64,000 nt of DNA, taken from contig NZ_BDDE01000012.1 in NCBI RefSeq assembly GCF_008327685.1, positions 1-64,000 of the forward strand. Direction: 5' to 3'. The notes beneath the pieces were generated by a model. That model was given only the letters and a program-made list of their open reading frames with translations, searched no databases and was not told the origin of the DNA. Within the stretch, counting starts at the first letter, position 1; the number at the start of each line of letters is the position of its first letter. Below, in pieces: positions 8,096 to 21,459 of this stretch. The stretch is from Actinomadura sp. K4S16 (GTDB lineage Bacteria > Actinomycetota > Actinomycetes > Streptosporangiales > Streptosporangiaceae). The translations under genes were made by a program, and so were the position numbers.

Positions 8096-9769
8096 ATGAC
8101 CGAGAACGACGGCACGCAGGGACCGCAGCGGCCGATGCCGGAGGAGGAGGGGCAGCCCAGGCCGCCGGAGGGCCAGGAGCCCCCCGCCCGGCCGCTGGGA
8201 GACCGCACCGTGGTGTTCGGTGCTCCGCAGTTGGGTGGCCGTCCCCCGGCTCAGCCGGCGCAGCCCCGCGACGAGGAACGGCAGGCGCCGCCCCCGCCGC
8301 CCCCCACGATGGTCGAGCAGCCGATGCAGCAGTTCGGCGAGCAGCCCCCGCCCCCCTTCGGCGCTCCGCAGGACCAGCAGCCCCAGTACGGCCAGCCCGC
8401 CGGGCAGATGCCCTACGGCGCGCCCCCTGGCCCTGGCGGATTCCCGCCCCCGCAGGAGCAGCCTCAGTACGAGCAGCCCCAGTACGGCCAGCCGCAGTAT
8501 GGCCAGCAGCCGGAACAGCCCTCGTACGGCCAGCAGCCTGAGCAGCCCCAGTACGGACAGCAGCCCCCGCAGCAGCAGACCGGGTACCCGCAGCAGCCGA
8601 TGCACGGTGCGCCGCAGGAGCAGCCCCAGTACGGCCAGCCCGAGTACGGTCAGCCCCAGTACGGCGGGTTCGCGTCGCCCGAGGCCGGCGCGCCCGGCGA
8701 GCAGGCGCCGCAGGCCGAGCAGCAGGAGTCCGCGGCGGACCGGACGATGATCGTCCCCGGTCCGGCCGCCGGCACGCCCGAGCCCGAGCAGCAGCAGCGC
8801 CCCGTGGTGGACGACCAGGCGACGCTGCACTGGTCGCCCGGCACCGACATCCCGGTCGCGACCGGACCCGAGCGCAAGCACGACGCCCCGGCCGAGCCGT
8901 GGCAGGCCCCGACCCCGCCGTCCACGCCGGAGCCCTGGACGCCCGAGTCGGGCCAGCCCGGCGCTGGTCAGCAGGGTGGCCAGCCGGGCGGCCAGCAGGG
9001 GCAGGCCGACCACGAGCGGACCATGATGGTGCCGCCGCCCGACTCCGGTTACGGCGCGGGGTCGCAGCAGACCGGTCCCTCAGTGGACGACCTGTACCGC
9101 CCGCCCGGCGAGAGCAACGTGGAGGACGCGCGCCCGACCGAGGCGTTCGACCCGTCCGCCGCCTCCCAGGGCCGGCACGCCGCCGAGTCGTCCGGGATGG
9201 CCGAGCACACCCGCCTCGACATCGGCCAGCAGCAGTGGGGCCAGCAGCAGGGTCAGCAGCAAGGCCAGCAGTTCGGCCAGCAGCCCGGCCAGCAGCCCGG
9301 CTACGGCCAGCCCGAGCAGCAGCCGGGCTACGGCGAGCAGCAGGGCTTCGGCCAGCCCGCCGGCCAGGGCGAGCAGCAGGGCTACGGCCAGCAGCAGTTC
9401 GGCGGCCAGCAGGGCGAGCAGCAGCAGTTCGGCCAGCAGGCTTACGGCCAGCAGCAGGAGTTCGGCCAGCAGGCCCAGCAGGGCTACGGCCAGCAGTTCG
9501 GCCAGCCCGGCGGCGAGCAGCAGCAGGGCCAGCAGTTCGGCCAGCCGCAGGCATACGGCCAGCCAGGCCAGCCAGGCCAGCCAGGCCAGCCAGGCCAGCC
9601 AGGCCAGCCAGGCCAGCACCCGCAGTACGGACAGCAGGGCCAATACGGTCAGCCGTCTACCTACGGGGCCGAAGAGGGCAAGGGCAACAAGAACACCCTC
9701 CTGCTGGTCGGCGGCGCCGTCGCCGCCGTGGTGATCGTCGTGGTGCTGGTGGTCGCTTTCGTCCTGTAG
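8096..9769 (+). CDS. Q/G/P/Y-rich low-complexity protein with C-terminal membrane anchor
   Basis: A 557-residue protein with almost no predicted globular part. Residues 75-190 and 375-525 are built of YGQ, FGQQ and PQYGQ units, like eukaryotic prion-like domains, and 489-507 is a GQP tripeptide run. Short Thr-centred motifs interrupt the repeats: DRTVVF (36-41), PTMVEQ (70-75), DRTMIV (215-220), QATLHW (241-246), ERTMMV (308-313) and EHTRLDI (370-376). The last 23 residues form one hydrophobic segment after KGNKN, so the protein should be tail-anchored with its bulk in the cytoplasm. The Thr motifs resemble sites phosphorylated by actinobacterial Ser/Thr kinases and read by FHA domains; that is inference. 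No family is recognised. Third-position GC and the absence of stops over 1.6 kb support coding. Confidence 0.75.
   Translation: MTENDGTQGPQRPMPEEEGQPRPPEGQEPPARPLGDRTVVFGAPQLGGRPPAQPAQPRDEERQAPPPPPPTMVEQPMQQFGEQPPPPFGAPQDQQPQYGQPAGQMPYGAPPGPGGFPPPQEQPQYEQPQYGQPQYGQQPEQPSYGQQPEQPQYGQQPPQQQTGYPQQPMHGAPQEQPQYGQPEYGQPQYGGFASPEAGAPGEQAPQAEQQESAADRTMIVPGPAAGTPEPEQQQRPVVDDQATLHWSPGTDIPVATGPERKHDAPAEPWQAPTPPSTPEPWTPESGQPGAGQQGGQPGGQQGQADHERTMMVPPPDSGYGAGSQQTGPSVDDLYRPPGESNVEDARPTEAFDPSAASQGRHAAESSGMAEHTRLDIGQQQWGQQQGQQQGQQFGQQPGQQPGYGQPEQQPGYGEQQGFGQPAGQGEQQGYGQQQFGGQQGEQQQFGQQAYGQQQEFGQQAQQGYGQQFGQPGGEQQQGQQFGQPQAYGQPGQPGQPGQPGQPGQPGQHPQYGQQGQYGQPSTYGAEEGKGNKNTLLLVGGAVAAVVIVVVLVVAFVL
9557..9617 (+). 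repeat. 9-bp microsatellite inside the Q-rich gene
   Basis: Unit GGCCAGCCA repeated perfectly six times from 9557 to 9610 with a seventh partial copy. It encodes the GQP run. The perfect identity suggests recent slippage, and gain or loss of units keeps the reading frame. Confidence 0.85.
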
Positions 9770-10107
9770 GACGCGACACGCCCAGAACGCGAGACGGCCG
9801 GGGAACGCACAAAAGCTGCTCCACGACTTCCCCAAGTGCGGGGATGTGGGTAACAATGCAGCAGAGGCGCCCCCGGCCGTCGACCACCCCGGCTCTCGCG
9901 ATCGCGTGCGAAGCCAGGTTCGAGCGAAGCGAGAACCTGATCGCGCAGCGAGCCGCAAGGCGAGCCGGAGCGATGCCAGCGATCGCAGCAGTGCTCGACG
10001 ATGGAGGGCCCCCAGGCCCGAAGAAGGAGAGCACTGCAGTAGGCACAGCAGGGCCCCCAGGCCCGAAGGAAGAGAGCGCTGCGATGAGCACGCCTCCCTT
10101 CCCCGCT
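9770..10107. other. Noncoding spacer with structured repeats before rpsL
   Basis: No credible gene was seen. It contains a 33-bp direct repeat (10005-10037 and 10050-10082, starting AGGGCCCCCAGGCCCGAAG), and an inverted repeat GCAGTGCTC (9988-9996) with GAGCACTGC (10029-10037) that would fold the first copy into a long hairpin. An imperfect palindrome centred on GAGCGAAGCGAG lies near 9918-9936. Confidence 0.6.
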
Positions 10108-10136
10108 TTGCACTTTGGCTGAGTGGTCGGTAACCT
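10108..10136 (+). promoter_or_regulatory. Candidate vegetative promoter of the rpsL operon
   Basis: TTGCAC (10108-10113), a 17-bp spacer, and TAACCT (10131-10136). It gives a start near 10143 and a leader of about 270 nt before rpsL. It is the best match to a principal-sigma promoter in the spacer. Confidence 0.6.
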
Positions 10137-10411
10137 CTTCACTTGTGCCCGCTGTGTGCGGGCCGCTATGCGTGCGCGTCGGCGAGGCCGGGAGGCCAGC
10201 CCCAGCGCCGCATCTACTCCCCGGCTTGATTCGGCCCAGTTAAGGGCCGGGCGGTCTGTGTCGGTTTCGCGCGGTTGTATTTCCGTGGGGCGGCGACACG
10301 CCCGACCGCGTGGGTCGGAGAGGTCGGGAAACCGGCAGGTCACAGCCTCACCTGAGGTGGTGATTGCAGCAATAGGACTTACCGGCTCGGTACGAGGAAG
10401 ACGGAGACGCG

Positions 10412-10786
10412 GTGCCCACGATCCAGCAGCTGGTCCGCAAGGGCCGCCAGGACAAGGTGACCAAGAACAAGACGCCCGCGCTCAAGGGCAGCCCCCAGCG
10501 CCGGGGCGTCTGCACGCGCGTCTACACGACGACGCCAAAGAAGCCGAACTCCGCGCTCCGGAAGGTCGCCCGTGTCCGGCTGACCAGCGGGATCGAGGTC
10601 ACGGCCTACATCCCCGGCGTCGGCCACAACCTGCAGGAGCACTCGATCGTGCTCGTGCGCGGCGGCCGTGTGAAGGACCTCCCCGGCGTTCGGTACAAGA
10701 TCATCCGCGGTTCCCTCGACACCCAGGGCGTCCGGAACCGCAAGCAAGGGCGCAGCCACTACGGCGCGAAGAAGGAGAAGAGCTGA
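10412..10786 (+). CDS. rpsL: 30S ribosomal protein S12
   Basis: 124 residues, full length, decoding-site protein of the small subunit. Residues linked to streptomycin resistance in this family are wild type: TPKKPNS contains Lys43 and RVKDLPG contains Lys88. Start is GTG after a weak GAGGAAG. Its stop overlaps the rpsG start by one base (TGATG), so the two are translationally coupled. Confidence 0.98.
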   Translation: MPTIQQLVRKGRQDKVTKNKTPALKGSPQRRGVCTRVYTTTPKKPNSALRKVARVRLTSGIEVTAYIPGVGHNLQEHSIVLVRGGRVKDLPGVRYKIIRGSLDTQGVRNRKQGRSHYGAKKEKS

Positions 10787-11256
10787 TGCCGCGCAAGGGC
10801 CCCGCTGGCAAGCGCCAGCTGATCGCTGACCCGGTGTACAACTCGCCGCTGGTCACCGCGCTCATCAACAAGGTTCTCCTGGACGGCAAGCGCTCCATCG
10901 CGCAGAGCATCGTGTACGACGCCCTCGAGGGCGCCCGCGAGAAGACGGGCAACGACCCGGTCGTCACGCTGAAGCGCGCGCTCGACAACGTCAAGCCCAC
11001 GCTGGAGGTCCGCAGCCGCCGCGTCGGTGGCGCGACCTACCAGGTCCCCGTCGAGGTGCGGCCGGCCCGCAGCACGACCCTCGCCCTGCGCTGGCTGGTG
11101 CTCTACGCACGGCAGCGCCGTGAGAAGACCATGACCGAGCGGCTGATGAACGAGCTGCTCGACGCGAGCAACGGTCTCGGCGCGTCTGTCAAGAAGCGCG
11201 AGGACACGCACAAGATGGCGGAGTCCAACAAGGCCTTCGCCCACTACCGCTGGTAA
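10786..11256 (+). CDS. rpsG: 30S ribosomal protein S7
   Basis: 156 residues, the usual bacterial length, head-domain assembly protein of 16S rRNA. It begins [12 protein letters not shown] and ends with the E-site arm and AHYRW. It is coupled to rpsL by a one-base overlap and followed 43 nt later by fusA. Confidence 0.98.
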   Translation: MPRKGPAGKRQLIADPVYNSPLVTALINKVLLDGKRSIAQSIVYDALEGAREKTGNDPVVTLKRALDNVKPTLEVRSRRVGGATYQVPVEVRPARSTTLALRWLVLYARQRREKTMTERLMNELLDASNGLGASVKKREDTHKMAESNKAFAHYRW

Positions 11257-11299
11257 TCCCGGCGGATCTGCAACGACGAGAGACGACGCGAGGACGACA

Positions 11300-13411
<2,112 letters not shown>

Positions 13412-13493
13412 TACCGGGCCTGCCCACAGATCACCAAGGACGTACATCGAAGCGGTCGTCTAGGCGGCCGAGGATCGCAACAAGGAGCAACCA

Positions 13494-14687
13494 GTGGCGA
13501 AGGCCAAGTTCGAGCGGACGAAGCCGCACGTGAACATCGGCACCATTGGACACATCGACCACGGTAAGACCACGCTTACCGCGGCGATCACCAAGGTGCT
13601 CCACGACAAGTACCCGGACCTCAACCCCTTCACGCCGTTCGAGGACATCGACAAGGCGCCGGAGGAGCGCGAGCGCGGTATCACCATCTCGATCGCGCAC
13701 GTCGAGTACCAGACCGAGGCGCGGCACTACGCGCACGTCGACTGCCCGGGTCACGCGGACTACATCAAGAACATGATCACCGGTGCGGCGCAGATGGACG
13801 GCGCCATCCTGGTGGTCGCCGCCACCGACGGCCCGATGCCGCAGACCAAGGAGCACGTGCTCCTGGCCCGCCAGGTCGGCGTCCCCTACATCGTCGTGGC
13901 GCTGAACAAGTGCGACATGGTGGACGACGAGGAGATCCTGGAGCTCGTCGAGCTCGAGGTCCGCGAGCTGCTGTCGGAGTACGAGTTCCCGGGCGACGAC
14001 GTCCCGGTCGTGCGCGTGTCCGCCTTCCAGGCGCTGCAGGGCGACGAGAAGTGGTCCGAGTCGATCGTCGAGCTGATGGCCGCCGTCGACGAGAACGTGC
14101 CGGAGCCGGTGCGTGACACCGAGAAGCCGTTCCTGATGCCGATCGAGGACGTCTTCTCGATCACCGGCCGCGGCACCGTCGTGACCGGCCGCATCGAGCG
14201 CGGTGTCGTGAACGTCAACGAGACCGTCGACATCATCGGCATCAAGCCGGAGTCCACCTCGACCACCGTCACCGGCGTCGAGATGTTCCGCAAGCTCCTC
14301 GACCAGGGCCAGGCGGGCGACAACGTCGGCCTGCTCCTGCGCGGCATCAAGCGCGAGGAGGTCGAGCGCGGCCAGTGCGTCATCAAGCCGGGCACGAACA
14401 CCCCGCACACCGAGTTCGAGGCGCAGGTCTACATCCTGTCCAAGGACGAGGGCGGCCGGCACACGCCGTTCTTCAACAACTACCGTCCGCAGTTCTACTT
14501 CCGGACCACGGACGTCACCGGCGTGGTGAACCTCCCCGAGGGCACCGAGATGGTCATGCCGGGCGACAACACCGAGATGCGCGTCGAGCTGATCCAGCCC
14601 GTCGCCATGGAGGAGGGCCTGAAGTTCGCCATCCGTGAGGGTGGCCGGACGGTCGGCGCCGGTCGCGTCACCAAGGTCATCAAGTAA
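13494..14687 (+). CDS. tuf: Elongation factor Tu
   Basis: 397-residue GTPase that delivers aminoacyl-tRNA. G1 is GHIDHGKT at 19-26, G3 DCPGHADY and G4 NKCD are intact, and domains II and III are full length. Start is GTG with AAGGAG upstream. It is followed by a strong hairpin, so it ends the str transcription unit at least partly. Confidence 0.98.
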   Translation: MAKAKFERTKPHVNIGTIGHIDHGKTTLTAAITKVLHDKYPDLNPFTPFEDIDKAPEERERGITISIAHVEYQTEARHYAHVDCPGHADYIKNMITGAAQMDGAILVVAATDGPMPQTKEHVLLARQVGVPYIVVALNKCDMVDDEEILELVELEVRELLSEYEFPGDDVPVVRVSAFQALQGDEKWSESIVELMAAVDENVPEPVRDTEKPFLMPIEDVFSITGRGTVVTGRIERGVVNVNETVDIIGIKPESTSTTVTGVEMFRKLLDQGQAGDNVGLLLRGIKREEVERGQCVIKPGTNTPHTEFEAQVYILSKDEGGRHTPFFNNYRPQFYFRTTDVTGVVNLPEGTEMVMPGDNTEMRVELIQPVAMEEGLKFAIREGGRTVGAGRVTKVIK

Positions 14688-14698
14688 CACCCCTCGTC

Positions 14699-14743
14699 AC
14701 GCGGCGGCCCGGTCAGCGGGCAACCTCAACCGGGCCGCCGCGT
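14699..14743 (+). terminator. GC-rich terminator between tuf and rpsJ
   Basis: Perfect 15-bp stem ACGCGGCGGCCCGGT (14699-14713) with its complement at 14729-14743 and a 15-nt loop. It starts 11 nt after the tuf stop. No T-tract follows, as is common in actinobacteria. It separates the str operon from the S10 operon. Confidence 0.7.
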
Positions 14744-14795
14744 CACGAACAGTGAAGTAAACAGCGGCACTACAGCAAAGGACACCGAGGCCACC

Positions 14796-15104
14796 ATGGC
14801 GGGACAGAAGATCCGCATCCGGCTCAAGGCCTACGACCACGAGGTCATCGACACCTCCGCGAAGAAGATCGTTGAGACGGTGACGCGGACGGGCGCCAAG
14901 GTCGCGGGCCCGGTGCCGCTGCCGACCGAGAAGAACGTGTACTGCGTCATCCGCTCGCCGCACAAGTACAAGGACAGCCGCGAGCACTTCGAGATGCGCA
15001 CGCACAAGCGGTTGATCGACATCATCGACCCGACGCCCAAGACGGTCGACTCGCTGATGCGACTCGACCTTCCGGCCGGCGTTGACATCGAGATCAAGCT
15101 CTAA
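14796..15104 (+). CDS. rpsJ: 30S ribosomal protein S10 (NusE)
   Basis: 102 residues, full length. It begins [16 protein letters not shown] and contains the [18 protein letters not shown] segment typical of S10. It also acts as NusE in antitermination. It is the first gene of the S10 operon and lies 15 nt before rplC. Confidence 0.98.
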   Translation: MAGQKIRIRLKAYDHEVIDTSAKKIVETVTRTGAKVAGPVPLPTEKNVYCVIRSPHKYKDSREHFEMRTHKRLIDIIDPTPKTVDSLMRLDLPAGVDIEIKL

Positions 15105-15119
15105 GGGACGCACCGAGAG

Positions 15120-15770
15120 ATGAGTACGCAGAGGAAGGGCGTCCTGGGCGAGAAGCTCGGCATGACCCAGGTCTTCGACGATGAGGGCCGGATCGTTCCG
15201 GTGACCGTCGTCCAGGCCGGGCCGTGTGTCGTCACCCAGCTCAAGAGCCAGGAGAAGGACGGCTACAGCGCCGTCCAGATCGGGTTCGGGCAGATCGACC
15301 CGCGCAAGGTGAACAAGCCGAGCACGGGTCACTTCGAGAAGGCCGGCGTCACGCCGCGCCGCTACCTCGTCGAACTGCGGGCCGACGACACCACCGGGTA
15401 CGAACTCGGCCAGGAGATCACCGCCAGCGTCTTCGAGGCCGGCCAGAAGATCGACGTTACCGGCACGAGCAAGGGCAAGGGCACCGCCGGTGTCATGAAG
15501 CGCCACGGCTTCAAGGGCCTCGGCGCCTCGCACGGCACCCAGCGCAAGCACCGCTCGCCGGGTTCGATCGGCGGCTGCGCGACCCCTGGTCGCGTCTTCA
15601 AGGGCCTCCGCATGGCGGGACGGCACGGCAACGCCCGTACCACCGTGCAGAACCTGACCGTCCACGCCATCGACGCGGAGAAGAACCTGCTGCTCATCAA
15701 GGGCGCGGTTCCCGGTCCCAACGGCGGCGTGGTGCTGGTCCGCGACGCAGTGAAGGGGACGGGCAAGTGA
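15120..15770 (+). CDS. rplC: 50S ribosomal protein L3
   Basis: 216 residues. It has the [13 protein letters not shown]-terminal segment and the central [19 protein letters not shown] extension reaching toward the peptidyl transferase centre. Its stop overlaps the GTG start of rplD by 4 nt. Confidence 0.98.
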   Translation: MSTQRKGVLGEKLGMTQVFDDEGRIVPVTVVQAGPCVVTQLKSQEKDGYSAVQIGFGQIDPRKVNKPSTGHFEKAGVTPRRYLVELRADDTTGYELGQEITASVFEAGQKIDVTGTSKGKGTAGVMKRHGFKGLGASHGTQRKHRSPGSIGGCATPGRVFKGLRMAGRHGNARTTVQNLTVHAIDAEKNLLLIKGAVPGPNGGVVLVRDAVKGTGK

Positions 15771-16393
15771 CCTCCAAGCTCGACATCGACCTGCCCGGCG
15801 AGGTCTTCGACGCGAAGACCAGCGTGCCGCTGATCCACCAGGTCGTGGTGGCGCAGCTGGCCGCGGCGCGCCAGGGCACGCACGCCACCAAGACCCGGGG
15901 CGACGTCTCCGGCGGCGGCAAGAAGCCGTACCGGCAGAAGGGCACCGGCCGCGCCCGTCAGGGCTCGACCCGCGCGCCCCAGTTCGCCGGCGGCGGCGTC
16001 GTGCACGGCCCGCAGCCGCGGGACTACTCGCAGCGGACGCCCAAGAAGATGAAGGCCGCCGCGCTGCGCGGCGCCCTGTCCGACCGCGCCCGGTTCGGCC
16101 GGGTGCACGTGGTCGACAACCTCATCGAGGGCGACACCCCGAAGACGAAGACGGCGCTGAAGGCGCTGCGCACGGTGCTTTCCGAAGCGCACGGAGCGGG
16201 CACCGAGGCCAAGCGCGTCCTGCTGGTCCTGGACCGCGAGGACGACGTGACCTGGAAGAGCCTGCGCAACGAGCCGAGCGTGCACGTGATCGTCTCCGAC
16301 CAGCTCAACACCTATGACGTGCTGGTGAACGACGACGTCGTCTTCACGAAGACGGCGTACGACGAGTTCATCTCGCGCGCGAAGAAGAAGTAA
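15767..16393 (+). CDS. rplD: 50S ribosomal protein L4
   Basis: 208 residues. The start is the GTG at 15767 that overlaps the rplC stop (GTGA), chosen because the L4 family begins here and upstream codons are the L3 shadow frame. The exit-tunnel loop ([20 protein letters not shown]) is intact, so there is no sign of the loop changes linked to macrolide resistance. Confidence 0.97.
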   Translation: MTSKLDIDLPGEVFDAKTSVPLIHQVVVAQLAAARQGTHATKTRGDVSGGGKKPYRQKGTGRARQGSTRAPQFAGGGVVHGPQPRDYSQRTPKKMKAAALRGALSDRARFGRVHVVDNLIEGDTPKTKTALKALRTVLSEAHGAGTEAKRVLLVLDREDDVTWKSLRNEPSVHVIVSDQLNTYDVLVNDDVVFTKTAYDEFISRAKKK

Positions 16394-16405
16394 GGAGGGT
16401 CGCAC

Positions 16406-16705
16406 ATGAACAAGATCGCTGACCCCCGCGACATCATCATCGCGCCGGTCGTCTCGGAGAAGAGCTACGGGCTGCTGGACGAGAACAAGTACACGTTCGT
16501 CGTCCGCCCGGACGCCAACAAGACGCAGATCAAGCAGGCCGTCGAGTCGGTGTTCGGCGTCAAGGTGACGAGCGTGAACACGCTCAACCGGCAGGGCAAG
16601 CGCAAGCGCACGCGGTTCGGCTACGGCAAGCGCAAGGACACCAAGCGCGCCATCGTCAGCCTCGCCGAGGGCGAGCGGATCGACATCTTCGGCGGCCCGG
16701 CCTAA
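16406..16705 (+). CDS. rplW: 50S ribosomal protein L23
   Basis: 99 residues. It sits at the tunnel exit and docks trigger factor and SRP. It has the [21 protein letters not shown]-terminal segment and the [18 protein letters not shown] loop. It has a good AAGGAGG ribosome binding site 9 nt after the rplD stop. Confidence 0.97.
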   Translation: MNKIADPRDIIIAPVVSEKSYGLLDENKYTFVVRPDANKTQIKQAVESVFGVKVTSVNTLNRQGKRKRTRFGYGKRKDTKRAIVSLAEGERIDIFGGPA

Positions 16706-16750
16706 GCAGGCCGGGTCGTCCCGAAGACTGACAAGGGATGAACGAAAAAG

Positions 16751-17584
16751 ATGGGCATCCGTAATTACAAGCCGACGACTCCGGGTCGTCGCGGGTCCAG
16801 CGTGGCCGACTTCGTCGAGGTCACGCGCCGCGAGCCCGAGAAGTCGCTGCTGCGTCCGCTCCCCAAGAAGGGCGGCCGCAACAACCACGGCCGCATCACG
16901 ACCCGGCACCAGGGCGGCGGGCACAAGCGCGCGTACCGCGTGATCGACTTCCGCCGGCACGACAAGGACGGCGTCCCGGCCAAGGTCGCGCACATCGAGT
17001 ACGACCCGAACCGCACCGCGCGGATCGCGCTGCTGCACTACGTGGACGGCGAGAAGCGCTACATCCTCGCCCCGCGCGGTCTGCGCCAGGGCGACCGGGT
17101 GGAGAACGGGCCGGGCGCGGACATCAAGCCGGGCAACTGCCTGCCGCTGCGCAACATCCCGACCGGTACGGTCGTGCACGCCATCGAGCTCCGCCCCGGC
17201 GGCGGCGCCAAGATCGCCCGCAGCGCGGGCGCCGGCGTCCAGCTGCTGGCCAAGGAGGGCAAGTACGCCACGCTGCGCATGCCCTCCGGCGAGATGCGGA
17301 TGGTGGACGTGCGCTGCCGCGCGACGGTCGGCGAGGTCGGCAACGCCGAGCAGTCGAACATCAACTGGGGCAAGGCCGGCCGCATGCGGTGGAAGGGCAA
17401 GCGCCCGACCGTCCGCGGCGTGGCCATGAACCCGATCGACCACCCGCACGGTGGTGGTGAGGGCAAGACCTCCGGTGGCCGGCACCCGGTGAACCCGGCC
17501 GGTAAGAAGGAAGGCCGCACTCGCCAGGCGAACAAGTCGAGCGACCGGCTGATCGTCCGTCGTCGCAGCAAGAAGAAGCGGTAG
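16751..17584 (+). CDS. rplB: 50S ribosomal protein L2
   Basis: 277 residues, full length, needed for subunit association and peptidyl transfer. The conserved [19 protein letters not shown] segment near the C-terminus holds the essential His. Start is ATG. It lies 12 nt before rpsS. Confidence 0.98.
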   Translation: MGIRNYKPTTPGRRGSSVADFVEVTRREPEKSLLRPLPKKGGRNNHGRITTRHQGGGHKRAYRVIDFRRHDKDGVPAKVAHIEYDPNRTARIALLHYVDGEKRYILAPRGLRQGDRVENGPGADIKPGNCLPLRNIPTGTVVHAIELRPGGGAKIARSAGAGVQLLAKEGKYATLRMPSGEMRMVDVRCRATVGEVGNAEQSNINWGKAGRMRWKGKRPTVRGVAMNPIDHPHGGGEGKTSGGRHPVNPAGKKEGRTRQANKSSDRLIVRRRSKKKR

Positions 17585-17596
17585 GAGTCGCTCGTC

Positions 17597-17878
17597 ATGC
17601 CACGTAGCCTGAAGAAGGGCCCGTTCGTGGACGACCACCTCATGAAGAAGGTGGACGCGCAGAACGAGAAGGGCACCAAGAACGTCATCAAGACGTGGTC
17701 GCGGCGCTCCATGATCGTGCCGGACATGATCGGTCACACGATCGCCGTGCACGACGGCCGCAAGCACGTCCCGGTGTTCGTCACCGACGCGATGGTGGGA
17801 CACAAGCTCGGCGAGTTCGCGCCGACGCGCACGTTCCGCAGCCACGTCAAGGAAGACCGCCGCAGCCGCCGAGGCTGA
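17597..17878 (+). CDS. rpsS: 30S ribosomal protein S19
   Basis: 93 residues. It opens [15 protein letters not shown] and contains [20 protein letters not shown], both family signatures. It forms part of the subunit head with S13. Confidence 0.98.
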   Translation: MPRSLKKGPFVDDHLMKKVDAQNEKGTKNVIKTWSRRSMIVPDMIGHTIAVHDGRKHVPVFVTDAMVGHKLGEFAPTRTFRSHVKEDRRSRRG

Positions 17879-17918
17879 GCAGGCAGAGCAGTTAGCACGT
17901 AGGAGAGAGGGAACAGCG

Positions 17919-18304
17919 ATGGAAGCCAGGGCCCAGGCGCGGTTCATCCGCGTCACGCCCAGGAAGGCCCGCCGCGTGGTGGACCTCATCCGCGGCCTGC
18001 CTGCCGCGGAGGCTCAGGCGGTGCTGCGGTTCGCCCCCCAGGCAGCGAGTGAGCCGGTGGGCAAGGTGCTGGCGAGTGCCATCGCCAACGCCGAGCACAA
18101 CTTCAAGCTCGACTCGGGCACGCTCGTCGTCAGCCGTGCGTGGGTGGACGAGGGGCCGACGCTGAAGCGTTTCCGCCCCCGCGCCCAGGGCCGGGCTTAC
18201 CGCATCAACAAGCGCACGAGCCACATCACCGTGGTCGTGGAGTCGCGCGAGGAAGCCTCGAGCGGGGCGTCCGGCGGCGGTAAGAAGACGAGGAGGGCCC
18301 GGTA

Positions 18305-18305
<1 letters not shown>
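17919..18305 (+). CDS. rplV: 50S ribosomal protein L22
   Basis: 128 residues with the tunnel-lining beta-hairpin. A Ser/Gly/Lys/Arg-rich tail of about 15 residues extends the C-terminus beyond the usual end. The stop overlaps the GTG start of rpsC by one base. Confidence 0.97.
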
Positions 18306-19156
<851 letters not shown>

Positions 19157-19163
19157 ATTACCG

Positions 19164-19583
19164 ATGCTGATCCCTCGCAAGGTCAAGCACCGCAAGCAGC
19201 ACCACCCGAAGCGCCGCGGCATGGCCAAGGGCGGCACGAGGGTGACGTTCGGCGAGTACGGCATCCAGGCCGTCGAGAGCGCGTACGTGACCAACCGGCA
19301 GATCGAGGCCGCGCGTATCGCCATGACCCGCCACATCAAGCGCGGCGGCAAGGTCTGGATCAACATCTTCCCGGACCGCCCGCTGACCAAGAAGCCCGCC
19401 GAGACCCGCATGGGCTCCGGCAAGGGCTCCGTGGAGTGGTGGGTCGCCAACGTCAAGCCGGGCCGCGTGCTGTTCGAGATCTCCTACCCCAACGAGGAGA
19501 TCGCCCGGGAGGCGCTCACCCGCGCGATCCACAAGCTCCCGATGAAGTGCAAGATTGTTAAGCGAGAGGTGGGTGAGTCCTGA
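19164..19583 (+). CDS. rplP: 50S ribosomal protein L16
   Basis: 139 residues. The ATG at 19164 is chosen because the family begins [17 protein letters not shown]; the same frame is open further upstream but is the Gly/Ala shadow of the rpsC tail. The stop overlaps the rpmC start by one base (TGATG). Confidence 0.97.
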   Translation: MLIPRKVKHRKQHHPKRRGMAKGGTRVTFGEYGIQAVESAYVTNRQIEAARIAMTRHIKRGGKVWINIFPDRPLTKKPAETRMGSGKGSVEWWVANVKPGRVLFEISYPNEEIAREALTRAIHKLPMKCKIVKREVGES

Positions 19584-19822
19584 TGGCCAAGGGTCTTACC
19601 GCCGACGAGCTGCGGACCGAGCCCGAGGACGTCCTGGTCACCAAGCTCAAGGAGGCCAAGGAGGAGCTGTTCAACCTCCGCTTCCAGGCCGCCACCGGCC
19701 AGCTTGAGAGCCACGGGCGGCTGCGCACCGTGAAGCGCGAGATCGCCCGCATCTACACCGTGATGCGGGAGCGCGAGCTCGGCATCGTCACGGTCGAGGA
19801 CGCCGCGGAGGGCAACGAATGA
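19583..19822 (+). CDS. rpmC: 50S ribosomal protein L29
   Basis: 79 residues with the [20 protein letters not shown] helix typical of L29. It sits at the tunnel exit next to L23. It overlaps rplP by one base and rpsQ by four. Confidence 0.97.
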   Translation: MAKGLTADELRTEPEDVLVTKLKEAKEELFNLRFQAATGQLESHGRLRTVKREIARIYTVMRERELGIVTVEDAAEGNE

Positions 19823-20091
19823 CCGAGCAGCAGACCGAGCAGCGGAGCAGCCGCAAGATCCTTGAGGGTCTCGTGGTCAGCGACAAGATGGACAAGACCG
19901 TGGTCGTGTCCGTCGAGGACCGCGTGAAGCACCCCAAGTACCACAAGGTGATCCGCCGCACGAAGAACTACAAGGCGCACGACGAGGCCAACGAGTGCGG
20001 CGTCGGCGACCGCGTCCGTCTCATGGAGACCCGCCCGCTGTCCGCCACCAAGCGGTGGCGCGTGGTGGAGATCCTCGAGAAGGCCAAGTAG
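19819..20091 (+). CDS. rpsQ: 30S ribosomal protein S17
   Basis: 90 residues, OB-fold primary 16S rRNA binder. It contains [20 protein letters not shown] and [15 protein letters not shown]. Its ATG overlaps the rpmC stop. A 111-bp spacer with GGGCCC-type inverted repeats follows before rplN, the customary S10/spc boundary. Confidence 0.97.
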   Translation: MTEQQTEQRSSRKILEGLVVSDKMDKTVVVSVEDRVKHPKYHKVIRRTKNYKAHDEANECGVGDRVRLMETRPLSATKRWRVVEILEKAK

Positions 20092-20202
20092 GGCCCCAGG
20101 GCCCGTGGGACGCAGTCCCGCCATTGACCACAGTCTGGTTCCACCAGGCTCGGCCCCGGAGAAGCCGGCGCCGAGAACCGGTGTGACGAACAGGAGTTAG
20201 AC

Positions 20203-20571
20203 GTGATCCAGCAGGAGTCGCGACTCAAGGTCGCCGACAACACGGGTGCGAAGGAGATCCTTTGCATCCGGGTTCTCGGCGGCTCGGGTCGGCGCTACGC
20301 GGGAGTCGGCGACATCATCGTCGCGACGGTGAAGGACGCCCTTCCCGGCGCCGGCGTGAAGAAGGGTGACGTCGTCAAGGCGGTCGTCGTGCGCACCCGC
20401 AAGGAGCGCCGGCGCCCGGACGGCTCCTACATCCGCTTCGACGAGAACGCCGCCGTCCTGATCAAGGACGGCGGCGACCCCCGCGGCACCCGTATCTTCG
20501 GCCCGGTGGGCCGCGAACTGCGCGAGAAGAAGTTCATGCGCATCATCTCGCTCGCGCCGGAGGTGCTCTGA
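20203..20571 (+). CDS. rplN: 50S ribosomal protein L14
   Basis: 122 residues, full length, first gene of the spc group. It begins [19 protein letters not shown] from a GTG start with a CAGGAG ribosome binding site. Its stop overlaps the rplX ATG by one base. Confidence 0.98.
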   Translation: MIQQESRLKVADNTGAKEILCIRVLGGSGRRYAGVGDIIVATVKDALPGAGVKKGDVVKAVVVRTRKERRRPDGSYIRFDENAAVLIKDGGDPRGTRIFGPVGRELREKKFMRIISLAPEVL

Positions 20572-20879
20572 TGAAGATCCGCAAGGGCGACGAGGTCATC
20601 GTCATCGCCGGCAAGGACAAGGGCGCGACGGGCAAGGTCCTGCGCGTCATCCCCCGCGAGGAGCGGGTCGTCGTCGAGGGCGTCAACCTCATCACCAAGA
20701 ACATCAAGGCCGACCAGCAGCGTGCCGGCAAGGAGAGCGGTCGCGTCACGGTCGAGGCGCCGCTGCACGTCAGCAACGTCGCGATCGTCGAGGACGGCAA
20801 GCCGGCCCGGGTCGGTTACCGCACGAACGACGACGGCACGAAGGTTCGGATCTCGCGCCGTAGCGGTAAGGAGATCTGA
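20571..20879 (+). CDS. rplX: 50S ribosomal protein L24
   Basis: 102 residues with the N-terminal KOW motif ([20 protein letters not shown]). It is an early assembly protein of the large subunit. Confidence 0.97.
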   Translation: MKIRKGDEVIVIAGKDKGATGKVLRVIPREERVVVEGVNLITKNIKADQQRAGKESGRVTVEAPLHVSNVAIVEDGKPARVGYRTNDDGTKVRISRRSGKEI

Positions 20880-20884
20880 GACCG

Positions 20885-21457
20885 ATGACCGAGACCACCG
20901 AGCGTCCCGTCCCGGCGCCGAGGCTGAAGCTGCGCTACCGCGAGGAGATCGCGGGCAAGATGCGCGAGCAGTTCGGCTACGACAACGTCATGCAGATCCC
21001 CTCGCTGACCAAGATCGTGGTCAACATGGGGGTCGGCGACGCGGCCAAGGACGCCAAGCTGATCGAGGGTGCCGTCCGCGACCTGGCGGCGATCACCGGG
21101 CAGAAGCCCGCCGTGAACCGGGCCCGCAAGTCCATCGCGCAGTTCAAGCTGCGCGAGGGCATGCCGATCGGCGCGCACGCCACGCTGCGCGGCGACCGGA
21201 TGTGGGAGTTCCTGGACCGCCTGCTCGCCACGGCGCTGCCCCGTATCCGCGACTTCCGCGGGCTGTCGCCGAAGCAGTTCGACGGCAACGGCAACTACAC
21301 CTTCGGGCTGACCGAGCAGGTCATGTTCCACGAGGTCGACCCCGACAAGATCGACCGCTCGCGGGGCATGGACATCACGGTCGTGACGTCCGCGAAGACC
21401 GATGACGAGGGCCGGGCGCTGCTCAAGCTCCTGGGCTTCCCCTTCAAGGAGAGCTGA
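20885..21457 (+). CDS. rplE: 50S ribosomal protein L5
   Basis: 190 residues, 5S rRNA-binding protein. It contains [15 protein letters not shown] and [18 protein letters not shown], both characteristic. The next gene begins 2 nt after its stop. Confidence 0.98.
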   Translation: MTETTERPVPAPRLKLRYREEIAGKMREQFGYDNVMQIPSLTKIVVNMGVGDAAKDAKLIEGAVRDLAAITGQKPAVNRARKSIAQFKLREGMPIGAHATLRGDRMWEFLDRLLATALPRIRDFRGLSPKQFDGNGNYTFGLTEQVMFHEVDPDKIDRSRGMDITVVTSAKTDDEGRALLKLLGFPFKES

Positions 21458-21459
21458 GC

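Noticed and set aside
6705..9554. 949-codon open frame antisense to the Q-rich gene and the reductase
   Set aside because: It is the reverse-strand shadow of Gln/Gly/Pro-rich coding sequence; its translation is Ala/Arg/Gly/Pro noise and has no family features.
8096..9769. Interpretation of the Q-rich protein as a secreted or wall protein
   Set aside because: There is no N-terminal signal peptide; the only hydrophobic helix is at the extreme C-terminus.
10412..10786. Possible streptomycin-resistance alleles in rpsL
   Set aside because: Lys43 and Lys88 are both wild type.
10123..11256. Single long frame running from the rpsL leader into rpsG
   Set aside because: The first part is the out-of-frame reading of rpsL; the true rpsG begins at 10786.
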